Source: an uncultured Lachnospiraceae bacterium (GTDB lineage: Bacteria > Bacillota > Clostridia > Lachnospirales > Lachnospiraceae). From it: a stretch of 64,000 bases of DNA. The position numbers were made by a program, and so were the translations under genes. The notes beneath the pieces were generated by a model. It was not told the DNA's origin. It saw only the letters and a program-made list of their open reading frames with translations, and made no database searches. Position 1 is the stretch's first letter; every line of letters begins with the position of its first letter. The stretch lies in NCBI GenBank assembly GCA_910579735.1, contig CAJTUZ010000001.1, positions 124,001 through 188,000 of the forward strand, given 5' to 3'. Below are positions 34,792 through 42,894 of the stretch, in pieces.

Positions 34792-35808
34792 ATGGATTTT
34801 TCATTTCTGGAGGATGCGCATCAGACATGGCAGGACATATGCGTGATCGGCAAGACCATAGAGCGGGCGGAAGGGAACTTTCATATTGTCGGTATGACGT
34901 TAACCGATCAGGTAAATCTTTATATCATAGAGCCCTATGACAGAGCAAAGGATACGGACAGACCGGGCAGGGGAATCCGTACGCAGAGACGGATCCTGCG
35001 GGAAGACAGGGAGGAAGGATTCAGCTATCTGCATTGCAGCGAGTTTCGTTTCGGTAATAAAAACCTGCAGGTACAGGGCGGCAGCGGAGAGTCTTTGGGA
35101 TATGCGGAGCATAATCAAAGAACCATACAGTTATTTATGGACATGATCAGTGCCGGCTGGCAGATTCCCGCATGGCTGAAAAATACGAAATGGGACGATC
35201 TGATGCTTATTACGCTGACAATGACCGGCGAAGTGAAAAAACTGCCCGGATATTCGCCGGATATGCCTGTGACCATATGCCACGGAATCTCCTGGACAAG
35301 GCATATCCTGGAGAAGACTGTTACACTGCAGGTAGGGAAAAGCCGTTCTTTTTCTTTTACGGATCATGAAGGGGATGTTGTCAGATGTTATGTAAACAAC
35401 GTTTTGCTGATCGACGTGTGGGCGGATATGGAGAAACAATGGAGCGATCCGAAGACAGCTGAAAAATTTTCCCCGGAACAATTGCAGCAGGCCAGAAAAT
35501 TCAGTCAGGATGCGTTGGAACAAAACGTTCCGAAAGGAATGTGCTATATCGGTGTGGAATATGAATGTACGAAAGATATCAATCTGTCTTTTTATGCGAA
35601 ACAATTTCTGGGTTCCAGGCCGGAAACGCACAGAGGGAGTTCTTCTATGCTGATGGTGCGCATGAAGCCGGACCGGGAAACAGGGACGCATCATCTTCCG
35701 TTAAGGGGTTGTATGATACAGACGCCTGTTGCGCCGGATACGACGATCGTTCCCGCGGAAGCATTTTTCTATATGAAAAAAATTGACAAATGGACGGAGA
35801 CGGTTTGA
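34792..35808 (+). CDS. Unrecognised protein (338 aa), second of the trio
   Basis: Predicted soluble, alpha/beta, no signal peptide. The start (MDFSFLEDAHQTWQDICVIG) is helical; the middle has repeated hydrophobic beta strands (LMLITLTMTGEV, MPVTICHGISWTRHILEKTV) and the end is beta-rich (GMCYIGVEYECTKDINLSFYAKQ). No family recognised. AGAGAAAGG is upstream of ATG 34792. It sits 20 bp after gene 33665 and 23 bp before the sugar kinase. Confidence 0.6.
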   Translation: MDFSFLEDAHQTWQDICVIGKTIERAEGNFHIVGMTLTDQVNLYIIEPYDRAKDTDRPGRGIRTQRRILREDREEGFSYLHCSEFRFGNKNLQVQGGSGESLGYAEHNQRTIQLFMDMISAGWQIPAWLKNTKWDDLMLITLTMTGEVKKLPGYSPDMPVTICHGISWTRHILEKTVTLQVGKSRSFSFTDHEGDVVRCYVNNVLLIDVWADMEKQWSDPKTAEKFSPEQLQQARKFSQDALEQNVPKGMCYIGVEYECTKDINLSFYAKQFLGSRPETHRGSSSMLMVRMKPDRETGTHHLPLRGCMIQTPVAPDTTIVPAEAFFYMKKIDKWTETV

Positions 35809-35831
35809 GATCCGATCAGGGGAGGAAAGAA

Positions 35832-36956
35832 ATGACCAAGAAAAAAGTGATCGTGGCCGGACATATCTGCCTGGACATCACCCCGGTATTTCCGGATAAA
35901 AAAGTGAAGCATCCGGGGGAGATCCTCTCTCCGGGAAAGTTGGTGCAAATGGGAGCAGCGGACGTACATTCGGGCGGATGCGTAGCCAATACCGGCCTGG
36001 CTATGAAGATCCTGGGGGCGGATGTGACGCTTATGGGTAAGATCGGAACGGATGCGTTCGGTGATATGGTATGCAATGTACTGAAACGATACGGCGCAGA
36101 AAGCGGTATGCTGCGCGATAAGAAACTGTCAACCTCCTATTCGGTGGTTCTTGCACTGCCGGGTATCGATCGGATCTTTCTGCATAATCCGGGAGCGAAC
36201 GATAGTTTTCTGGCCGATGATATTGCACAGGAAGCGCTGCGGGATATTTCCCTTTTTCACTTCGGATATCCGACGTTAATGCGTTCCATGTATGAAGCAG
36301 ATGGAGAAGAGTTATGTAAACTTATGAAGCGCATGAAAGATGCGGGGATCGCCACTTCACTGGATATGGCGGCGGTAGATGCCGATTCGGAGGCCGGATG
36401 TGCCGATTGGAAAAAGATCCTGCAAAGAACGCTGCCGTTTGTCGATTTCTTTGTGCCGAGCGTGGAAGAACTGTGTTTTATGTTGGACCGTGATCGCTTC
36501 ATACAGTGGCAGCGCAGAGCGGATGGTGCGGACGTTACGGGAGTTCTGGACGTGGAAGAAGACATAAGGCCGCTTGCGGAGCAGTGCATGGAGTTTGGCG
36601 CCAAGGTACTGTTGATTAAGTGCGGCGCGCCGGGGATGTATTATTGCACGGCCAAAGAAGAGATCCTGCAAAAGATCGGAGGCGGTCTTCCCTGGAATCT
36701 TTCGCAGTGGGCGGACAGAGCCGGATTTGAGAAAAGCTATGTGCCGGAGAAGATCGTGTCGGGAACCGGCGCCGGAGATACGAGTATTGCGGCCTTTCTG
36801 ACCGCCGTTTTAGAAGGCTGCCCGCTTGCGGAAGCGCTGCAGCTGGCAGCAGGAACCGGCGCGTCCTGTGTGGAAGCTTACGATGCGCTGAGCGGCCTGA
36901 GATCTTTTCCGGAATTGAGGGAAAAAATGAAGAGCGGATGGCAGAAAAATGAATGA
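35832..36956 (+). CDS. PfkB-family (ribokinase-like) sugar kinase
   Basis: 374 residues. The N-terminal signature GGCVANTGLAMKILGADVTLMGKIGTDAFG and the C-terminal ATP/catalytic signature SGTGAGDTSIAAFLTA, with catalytic Asp in AGD, are both intact. Family members phosphorylate sugars or nucleosides; the substrate is unknown. It carries an insertion with LPWNLSQWADRAGFEKSY between the substrate and ATP regions. GGGGAGGAAAG precedes ATG 35832; an in-frame start at 35790 is less likely. It is coupled to two unknown genes upstream. Confidence 0.86.
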   Translation: MTKKKVIVAGHICLDITPVFPDKKVKHPGEILSPGKLVQMGAADVHSGGCVANTGLAMKILGADVTLMGKIGTDAFGDMVCNVLKRYGAESGMLRDKKLSTSYSVVLALPGIDRIFLHNPGANDSFLADDIAQEALRDISLFHFGYPTLMRSMYEADGEELCKLMKRMKDAGIATSLDMAAVDADSEAGCADWKKILQRTLPFVDFFVPSVEELCFMLDRDRFIQWQRRADGADVTGVLDVEEDIRPLAEQCMEFGAKVLLIKCGAPGMYYCTAKEEILQKIGGGLPWNLSQWADRAGFEKSYVPEKIVSGTGAGDTSIAAFLTAVLEGCPLAEALQLAAGTGASCVEAYDALSGLRSFPELREKMKSGWQKNE

Positions 36957-36990
36957 CATCAAGCGGCCGGGACGTAAAAAACGCGGCAGT

Positions 36991-37019
36991 ATGTCAAAGG
37001 TGTGAATATGTGCTATCAT
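36991..37019 (+). promoter_or_regulatory. Promoter before the TIGR00266 gene
   Basis: ATGTCA (36991-36996), 17-bp spacer, TATCAT (37014-37019) preceded by TGC, an extended -10. It lies 29 bp before the AIM24-like gene. Confidence 0.5.
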
Positions 37020-37047
37020 AAATTTAAGCTAAAGGAGGAGTTTAAGT

Positions 37048-37728
37048 ATGCAGTATAAGGTTATCGGCGATACAATGCCGGCAGTAGAGGTGGTTTTTGA
37101 CGCAGCGGGAGAATCCATATATACACAGTCGGGAGGAATGGCCTGGATGTCGGAGGGCGTCACCATGGATTCGAATATGAAAGGCGGCCTGGGAAAAAGT
37201 ATCGGCAGAATGTTTTCCGGTGAATCTTTGTTTATGGCGACCTATAGGGCTGAACGCGCAGGCAGTATGGTAGCGTTTGCATCTACGGTAGCCGGAGAAG
37301 TGCTTCCGATCGACGTAGGGGCAGGCGGCGGTATGATCTGCCAGAAAGGCGCTTTTCTCTGTGCACAGGAAACGGTGAATTTAAGCGTAGCATTTACGAA
37401 GAAACTCTCCGCCGGCCTGTTTGGAGGAGAAGGATTTATTTTGCAGAATATCAGCGGAACCGGTATGGTATTTCTTGAAATTGATGGAAATAAAGTGGAA
37501 AAAAATCTGGCGCCCGGAGAAGTTCTCAAGGTGGATACGGGAAACGTGGTAGCATTTGAGAAAACCGTAAATTATGAGATTGAAATGGTAAAAGGACTGA
37601 AAAATATCGTTATGGGCGGTGAAGGTCTGTTCCTTACGAAGCTGACCGGACCGGGCAGAGTCATTTTGCAGACACAGAATTTCAATGAGTTTGCCGGAAG
37701 GATCATTCGGCTGGTGCCCTCAAGATAG
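37048..37728 (+). CDS. TIGR00266 / AIM24-like protein
   Basis: 226 residues of mostly beta structure, matching TIGR00266: GGMAWMSEGVTMDS near the start, GGLGKSIGRMFSGESLF, and the end FLTKLTGPGRVILQTQ. The fold is a double-stranded beta-helix (as in yeast AIM24); bacterial members are cytoplasmic and of unknown function. AAAGGAGGAG is 9 bp before ATG 37048. It has its own promoter. Confidence 0.85.
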   Translation: MQYKVIGDTMPAVEVVFDAAGESIYTQSGGMAWMSEGVTMDSNMKGGLGKSIGRMFSGESLFMATYRAERAGSMVAFASTVAGEVLPIDVGAGGGMICQKGAFLCAQETVNLSVAFTKKLSAGLFGGEGFILQNISGTGMVFLEIDGNKVEKNLAPGEVLKVDTGNVVAFEKTVNYEIEMVKGLKNIVMGGEGLFLTKLTGPGRVILQTQNFNEFAGRIIRLVPSR

Positions 37729-37770
37729 GAAAACACAGTACGGTTTCGGAAAGGCACGGAAACGCAGAGG

Positions 37771-37799
37771 TTGACATTCCGATACGCTTTTGTTAAAAT
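37771..37799 (+). promoter_or_regulatory. Near-consensus promoter of the 26-aa peptide gene
   Basis: TTGACA (37771-37776), 17-bp spacer, TAAAAT (37794-37799) preceded by TGT, an extended -10. The predicted start is about 30 bp before the peptide ATG. Confidence 0.8.
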
Positions 37800-37835
37800 A
37801 ATCAATATCAAAAATGAAAAAGGAGGTAGTCATTT

Positions 37836-37916
37836 ATGGAAAAAATGAAAAATATCAAAAAAAGCATTGCCAACAACTTCATAGATCAAATGATTACCCC
37901 GAATAACCGTAAATAA
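37836..37916 (+). CDS. 26-residue peptide gene, monocistronic
   Basis: The peptide is basic in the first half (five Lys in nine residues), amphipathic in the middle (SIANNFIDQMI) and ends TPNNRK. It has no Cys, signal sequence or leader cleavage motif. AAAGGAGGT, the best possible ribosome binding site, is 7-8 bp before ATG 37836. A near-consensus promoter lies upstream and a perfect terminator directly after, so the gene is a complete small transcription unit of about 150 nt. Alternatively the RNA itself is the product. I do not recognise the peptide. Confidence 0.65.
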   Translation: MEKMKNIKKSIANNFIDQMITPNNRK

Positions 37917-37932
37917 CGGATCATATTTTGCG

Positions 37933-37960
37933 GCGGTATCATTTGATACCGCGATTTTTT
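37933..37960 (+). terminator. Terminator of the peptide gene
   Basis: GCGGTATC (37933-37940), loop ATTT, GATACCGC (37945-37952), then GATTTTTT. A perfect 8-bp stem. Confidence 0.92.
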
Positions 37961-38034
37961 ACCTTATAGGAAAGTACGTCGTCAGGTGGACATGGAATCA
38001 GAAGGTGACGAAGTCCCTTTTTTATGTCAGGGAA

Positions 38035-38113
38035 TTGTTTTGTGTCTGAAAAGTTTGTATAACCGAATTGTTATCGTATCCCAGGGCCGGAAAATCGCGT
38101 CCCTGGGATTTTT
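38035..38113 (+). promoter_or_regulatory. Promoter plus hairpin ahead of the RsgA-type GTPase
   Basis: TTGTTT (38035-38040), 17-bp spacer, TATAAC (38058-38063) forms a promoter. Directly downstream ATCCCAGGG (38078-38086) and CCCTGGGAT (38101-38109) form a perfect 9-bp stem followed by TTTTAT. The hairpin is placed between promoter and gene, so it may be an attenuator; or it ends a short RNA. Confidence 0.55.
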
Positions 38114-38149
38114 ATAGGAAATATAGGATAATAAGAGAGGAACAGACAA

Positions 38150-39175
38150 ATGAACGATACAGCAATTATTACGGCGGTTCACAGAGACCGTTATGAAATG
38201 AGCCTTGGTACGGAGATTCTGTACGGAAGGCTGAAAAAAGCAGCTTTTTACTATATGGAAAAATCCGCCTCGGAGCCGGTCCGTTTTCCGACAGTCGGCG
38301 ACAGGGTGGAGATCATGCAAAATACGGATGGAGACAGCATGATCCTTAGTGTTCTGGAACGAAAATCGGTCTTTATGCGCCTGAATGCTACGCAGGGGCT
38401 GCCAGATCAGGCCGTAGCGGCCAATTTTGACTATGTTTTTATCACAATGTCACTCAACAAAGACTTTCATATGTCGAAATTGGAACGTTATCTGACGGTT
38501 ACGGGACAAAGCGGCGGGACGCCTGTTATTTTACTGACGAAAGCGGATCTGATGCCGGAAAGGGAAGATATTCTGGCGCAGATCGCTTCGCTTGCACCGG
38601 ACATTGCCGTGCACTGCGTCAGTTCTTATACCGGAGAAGGACTTTCGGGACTGGAACGTTATCTGGCGCCCGGGAATACCATTGTACTGCTCGGCTCTTC
38701 GGGGGTCGGCAAATCTTCCCTTGTCAATATTCTGACAGGCGCCGAATGGATGAAGACCGGCGGAATCAGAGAGACGGATGCACAGGGGCGCCATACCACG
38801 ACTTTCCGTCAGATGTTTCCGGTTCCCGAAAAAATCATGCTGCCGGATGGAAGTATCATAAACGGCGGCGCACACATTATCGATACGCCCGGCATACGGA
38901 AACTTGTCATGGGAGACGTATCGGAAAGTGCGGAGGGAGAGAGCGGGATCGAAACGGCTTTTGCAGATATCGAAGAGCTGACGGCACAGTGCCGCTTTGC
39001 GGACTGCGGACACCGTTCGGAACCGGGATGCGCCGTGAAAGCAGCTTTAGAGAACGGAACGCTTGATATGCGGCATTGGAAGACGTATCTTGCCCTGCAA
39101 AAGGAAGAGGAGTATGCGAAAAAGAGGAAACAGGTGCTTATGAAGAAGGCGCAGAAGGCACGGAGACAGAGGTAG
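38150..39175 (+). CDS. rsgA: RsgA-type circularly permuted GTPase
   Basis: 341 residues. An N-terminal OB-fold (residues 1-95) precedes a permuted G domain with order G4 (LLTKADL), G5, G1 (LLGSSGVGKSS), G3 (DTPGI). The C-terminus has the zinc knuckle C-x5-C-x-H (CRFADCGHRSEPGC). RsgA acts in 30S subunit maturation. The N-terminus is more diverged than usual and the gene is far from the typical prpC-prkC context, so it could be a second RsgA-like copy. GAGAGGAA is upstream of ATG 38150. Confidence 0.85.
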   Translation: MNDTAIITAVHRDRYEMSLGTEILYGRLKKAAFYYMEKSASEPVRFPTVGDRVEIMQNTDGDSMILSVLERKSVFMRLNATQGLPDQAVAANFDYVFITMSLNKDFHMSKLERYLTVTGQSGGTPVILLTKADLMPEREDILAQIASLAPDIAVHCVSSYTGEGLSGLERYLAPGNTIVLLGSSGVGKSSLVNILTGAEWMKTGGIRETDAQGRHTTTFRQMFPVPEKIMLPDGSIINGGAHIIDTPGIRKLVMGDVSESAEGESGIETAFADIEELTAQCRFADCGHRSEPGCAVKAALENGTLDMRHWKTYLALQKEEEYAKKRKQVLMKKAQKARRQR

Positions 39176-39241
39176 TTTAGGGGATATGGGGATATTGAAA
39201 AACCTATTATGACTGCCGGAGAAAGGAACAGGTTATTGGAA

Positions 39242-39823
39242 ATGAATCATTATCAGATCATCCCGCTCCCGAAAGAGAAGTGGGAAGGGACCGTTATACC
39301 GATGCGGTATACGACGGAAGAATATTATGACGTAAGCATGGAAAAAGAAAGCGATGGCTATGTATTTGAAATGCGCAGGCAAAAATTTGACACGCCTGTC
39401 ACACATTATCCGGAAGAGTACGATTTCCCGGACAAACTTTATCAGCCGCATTGGGAAAAAGCGCAGGCATGGGGGATTGTCGGACAAAACGGAGAAAAAG
39501 AAGAAATGCTTGCCTGCATTGAAACATGTCCGGAAGAATGGAGCAACCGGCTGATGGTTACGGAACTTTGGGTGCATGAGGATATGCGCCGGCAGGGTAT
39601 CGCTCATGCACTGATGGAGAAGGCAAAAAAGCAGGCAGTTTCAGAGCAAAGAAGAGCGATCATTCTTGAAACACAGTCCTGCAATGTGGGAGCCATCAGT
39701 TTTTATCAAAAAGAGGGATTTGCGCCGATCGGCTTTGACAGCTGCTGCTATTCCAATCAGGACCTGGAGCGTAAGGAAGTCCGTATTAATATGGGATATT
39801 TTCCGGAGAAAGACGCAAAGTGA
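39242..39823 (+). CDS. GNAT-family N-acetyltransferase
   Basis: 193 residues. The acetyl-CoA site VHEDMRRQGIAHALMEKA and the following strands IILETQSCNVGAISFYQKEGFAPIGFD are typical. The C-terminal part resembles GNAT proteins of the streptothricin acetyltransferase kind, but substrate cannot be assigned. Start is ambiguous: ATG 39242 has a weak GGA nearby; ATG 39209 lacks a site. It may be transcribed with rsgA, 66 bp upstream. Confidence 0.78.
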   Translation: MNHYQIIPLPKEKWEGTVIPMRYTTEEYYDVSMEKESDGYVFEMRRQKFDTPVTHYPEEYDFPDKLYQPHWEKAQAWGIVGQNGEKEEMLACIETCPEEWSNRLMVTELWVHEDMRRQGIAHALMEKAKKQAVSEQRRAIILETQSCNVGAISFYQKEGFAPIGFDSCCYSNQDLERKEVRINMGYFPEKDAK

Positions 39824-39970
39824 TGAAGAAAACGTCTGTCATGCGGAAATTTCCGTGCCGGCGGGAAGGATATGTGATAAAATAAATGCAGGAAACTTTT
39901 ATGCAGCCGACAATTAGACAACCGTTATTTATGGAAAGAATTCTGCAGCCGGTTACGGAGGAACAGGTAA

Positions 39971-40687
39971 GTGGTATATCGATATTGTGAAAATAGGAAT
40001 TTTGAAGATCTGGCCAGTGGAAAAGTGCTGATCCACAGAACCGGGTATCCCAGCTTTCCCGTAAGGCTTGCACAGGAAATATTCGGCAGATGTTTACATC
40101 ATTTAGATGATCCGGAAGGGGTATGTCTTTATGATCCCTGCTGCGGCAGCGGCTATCTGCTGACAATCCTGGGATTCTTAAATTTGGATAAAATAAAGAC
40201 GATAATGGCTTCTGATATTAGTGAGGAAGCGGTACGGCTTGCCGACGAGAATCTGTCGCTTCTTCATAAAAACGGTCTTGAGCGGCGAATACGGCAGTTA
40301 GATCAGCTGCGGCTGCTGCATAACAAAGATTCACATAGCGAAGCACTGGATAGTGCGGCCAACTTACGAAACCTGTTAGCCAATTCTACGCATGAAATAG
40401 AATACAGAGTATTTCAGGCGGATATTTTGTCGGAGGCTCCGTTTGACAGCCTGCATTGCAGAGCAGATATCCTATTTACGGATGTTCCCTATGGGAATCT
40501 TACGAAATGGCAGAACAGAAATGAGGATAACATCAATTTACTGGATCAGTTATTGCCGGTAATAAGAGACGGCTCAATTGTAGCCATATGTTCAGATAAG
40601 TCGCAAAAGTTTCAGTCAGATCATTTTAAAAGATTGGAAAAGCAGGTAATAGGCAAACGTTTATTTCAAATATTCAGGGCAGTGTAA
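39971..40687 (+). CDS. AviRa-type 23S rRNA methyltransferase
   Basis: 238 residues beginning at GTG 39971 after GGAGGAA. The sequence follows AviRa closely: RTGYPSFPVRLAQEIF, DPCCGSGYLLTILGFL (SAM site), ASDISEEAVRLADENL and LFTDVPYG. AviRa of Streptomyces viridochromogenes methylates G2535 of 23S rRNA and gives resistance to the orthosomycin avilamycin. Here it may protect against orthosomycins or be a housekeeping homologue. Upstream are a small dyad CGGAAATTTCCG (39844-39855) and an extended -10 TGATAAAAT (39875-39883), but no good -35. Confidence 0.82.
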   Translation: MVYRYCENRNFEDLASGKVLIHRTGYPSFPVRLAQEIFGRCLHHLDDPEGVCLYDPCCGSGYLLTILGFLNLDKIKTIMASDISEEAVRLADENLSLLHKNGLERRIRQLDQLRLLHNKDSHSEALDSAANLRNLLANSTHEIEYRVFQADILSEAPFDSLHCRADILFTDVPYGNLTKWQNRNEDNINLLDQLLPVIRDGSIVAICSDKSQKFQSDHFKRLEKQVIGKRLFQIFRAV

Positions 40688-40712
40688 CACGAACGAAAGA
40701 GGATACAGGCAT

Positions 40713-41393
40713 ATGATAATCGGGAATTTTGCAGCATGGAATATACAGAGTATTTTGATCCGGGTCGTTGTTTCCGCAGTTCTTGGCGGCCTGATCGGTC
40801 TGGACAGAGGCATGAAGCACCGCGGCGCAGGGACGAAGACGATCACGGTGGTCTGTCTTGGCGCGACGCTTGTGATGCTGACGGAACAGTATATTCAGAT
40901 CAATTTCCCGGGACTGGCCAATATGAACCGGCTGGCGGCGCAGGTCATCAGCGGCGTCGGCTTTATCGGTGTGGGAACGATCATCATTTCCAAACACCGG
41001 GTCAGGGGACTGACGACTGCGGCGACGCTCTGGGCCAGCGCCTGCGTCGGACTGGCCGTAGGGATCGGTTTTATTGAGGGCGGTATACTGATCACGGCAA
41101 TGATGCTTCTGTCCCTGCATGTGCTTCCTTACGTAGAACGGTTTGCGACCAGACATTCCCGTTACTGTAACGTGTTTGTTGATCTGGAAGAGAGCCGGGA
41201 CTTACATACGATCATTCAGAATCTGAAAGAGGCGGACGTTGTCATCGATTCGATGGACATGAGTGAGTCCAGAATTGCAGGAGAAGGCATCTCCGTGCAT
41301 ATGGTGCTCTATATGAAAAAGACGGTAGGACGTACGGAAGTGTATGAAATCATAACGAAGTCGGATAAAGTGATGTCGGTGGATTTTCTGTAA
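40713..41393 (+). CDS. MgtC/SapB family membrane protein
   Basis: 226 residues. Four to five helices in the first 140 residues, with the MgtC core VLGGLIGLDRGMKHRGAGTKT and ISGVGFIGVGTI, and a C-terminal ACT-like soluble domain (about 150-226). The family modulates membrane ATPase or Mg-related physiology; some members are virulence factors. The stop is 18 bp from the stop of the convergent kinase, with a small dyad ACCTT/AAGGT between them. Confidence 0.85.
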   Translation: MIIGNFAAWNIQSILIRVVVSAVLGGLIGLDRGMKHRGAGTKTITVVCLGATLVMLTEQYIQINFPGLANMNRLAAQVISGVGFIGVGTIIISKHRVRGLTTAATLWASACVGLAVGIGFIEGGILITAMMLLSLHVLPYVERFATRHSRYCNVFVDLEESRDLHTIIQNLKEADVVIDSMDMSESRIAGEGISVHMVLYMKKTVGRTEVYEIITKSDKVMSVDFL

Positions 41394-41411
41394 GACCTTT
41401 TCAAGGTAAAT

Positions 41412-42797
41412 TTATTTTGGTATGCTTAGAACGACTTTAAATCCGCCGTATCCGCTATGGTCTATTAAAATTTCTCCGTTATGCCCTTTTATAATCTGTT
41501 TCACAATAAGTAATCCCAAGCCGTGCCGCTGTTTTGCAGTATTCGTATCACAAATCATATAATGCGGTGTATTGTTTAGTCTGTCAATCTGTTCGTCGGA
41601 AACTCCTATGCCGTTATCTTCAATGCAAATCTTACAAGTATTGTCATCAGCATCAACGGATGCATAAATCACGCACCCGTTTTCATTGTGGTTTATGCTA
41701 TTCTGAATCAGGTTTGATACGGCACGTTTCAGTAAATCCTTATCAGCGTTAATGCAACAGGCGGTCAGGGTATCAGCGGTTTTCCATTCAATCGGAAATC
41801 TATCGTCAATGTTCGTGTTCATAAAATCCACAATAACCTGCCGAAGAATAGAAATTGCATTTTCCCGTTTCATTGTTAGCGGCTGCATATCATATTCAAG
41901 TTTAGAAGCGAGATTGAGGTCGTTAATCAGGTCTTTCATTCGACTGCTTTGCCTTACAATGACAGCGGCTTTTTTTCGCTCAATTTCTAACAGATTTTCT
42001 GAATTTTCCAACTGTCCGGCGTAACCCATAATCATTGACAGCGGTGTTCTGACATCATGGGAAACGCCTGCGATCCAGTTTGCCCTTGCAGCTTCTTTTT
42101 TTCGTAACTGTTCAGCCTGCATTTGCAATATTTCAGATGTTTTATTGATTTTTTCAGCTAATTCGGAAAATACCCCTTTTTCTTTCAGGCAGACGGGACT
42201 GCCGTCTGACAAATTCTGTATTCCATTCGTTATTGGCCTAATGGAACGTAACAATTTTGAATCAACAGCAACATATATGAGGAAAATTAAGATAATATTG
42301 ACAGCCAGAATAATCATAGTGTTCCTGGGTAAGTCTGCAATAAAGTGATAGTCCCAGCTTGCCCTTGTATGCTTCCAGAATCTGTCTTTGGGAAAGCCTA
42401 ATACCAATAATCCGTTTTGGGCTTCCCCCGTAAAAGTGGGGTATCCATCTATATAGCCGCGCGTTAGCTGTGCGATCTCTGATAATGTATACTGCATAGG
42501 AATATTGCCAGGCAGATTATCTGTCTGCCATACAACCTGCCGTGTATCATTGTCAATAAGGAAAGCCCAGGCATTTTCTTCTTTTAGTTTAGCCATTATC
42601 TCGTCGGATATGGAATAGCAGCCATCTGTTAACTGCAATGCGGCTGCTGCATGATCCGCCATATCCCACGGAGAAAATGCTGACGTATTTCTTACGAAGA
42701 CGACCGCAAAAAAAGTAATATTCAAAATAACCAGAAGTAATATGCTTAACGTCATGATTCCCACAAAGCGGCGTATTAGTTTTGGAATGCTTTTCAT
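41412..42797 (-). CDS. Sensor histidine kinase of the lantibiotic-type system
   Basis: 461 residues. Helices near residues 10-35 and 165-187 enclose a 130-residue extracellular sensor. Then HAMP-like linker, HisKA (SHDVRTPLSMIMG), and HATPase (NLIQNSINHNENG, DNGIGV, RHGLGLLIVKQI). ATG 42797 follows GGAGGG at 5 bp; the longer frame to 42830 is not favoured. Together with the response regulator upstream and the divergent LanFEG-like transporter, it probably senses a cell-envelope peptide antibiotic. Confidence 0.86.
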   Translation of the reverse strand: MKSIPKLIRRFVGIMTLSILLLVILNITFFAVVFVRNTSAFSPWDMADHAAAALQLTDGCYSISDEIMAKLKEENAWAFLIDNDTRQVVWQTDNLPGNIPMQYTLSEIAQLTRGYIDGYPTFTGEAQNGLLVLGFPKDRFWKHTRASWDYHFIADLPRNTMIILAVNIILIFLIYVAVDSKLLRSIRPITNGIQNLSDGSPVCLKEKGVFSELAEKINKTSEILQMQAEQLRKKEAARANWIAGVSHDVRTPLSMIMGYAGQLENSENLLEIERKKAAVIVRQSSRMKDLINDLNLASKLEYDMQPLTMKRENAISILRQVIVDFMNTNIDDRFPIEWKTADTLTACCINADKDLLKRAVSNLIQNSINHNENGCVIYASVDADDNTCKICIEDNGIGVSDEQIDRLNNTPHYMICDTNTAKQRHGLGLLIVKQIIKGHNGEILIDHSGYGGFKVVLSIPK

Positions 42798-42810
42798 ATT
42801 AACCCTCCAT

Positions 42811-42894
42811 GCCGCCTTTGGGCGGCTCAAATAGAAATAAAAAACGCTGCATTTTGCGTTTTGCCGTGTGAGACTTAGAAGCTCTTCTCACACG
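42811..42894 (-). other. Three hairpins between response regulator and kinase genes
   Basis: Read on the minus strand: CGTGTGAG/CTCACACG (42894-42887 with 42872-42865) spans the regulator's stop; AAAACGC/GCGTTTT (42862-42856 with 42847-42841) is followed by T residues and resembles a terminator; GCCGCC/GGCGGC (42826-42821 with 42816-42811) ends just before the kinase ribosome binding site. They suggest reduced or controlled read-through into the kinase. Confidence 0.65.

Noticed and set aside
38000..38025. Additional terminator before rsgA (TCGTCA/TGACGA stem with distant T-run)
   Set aside because: The 6-bp stem has a 20-nt loop and 6 nt separate it from the T-run; too weak to call.
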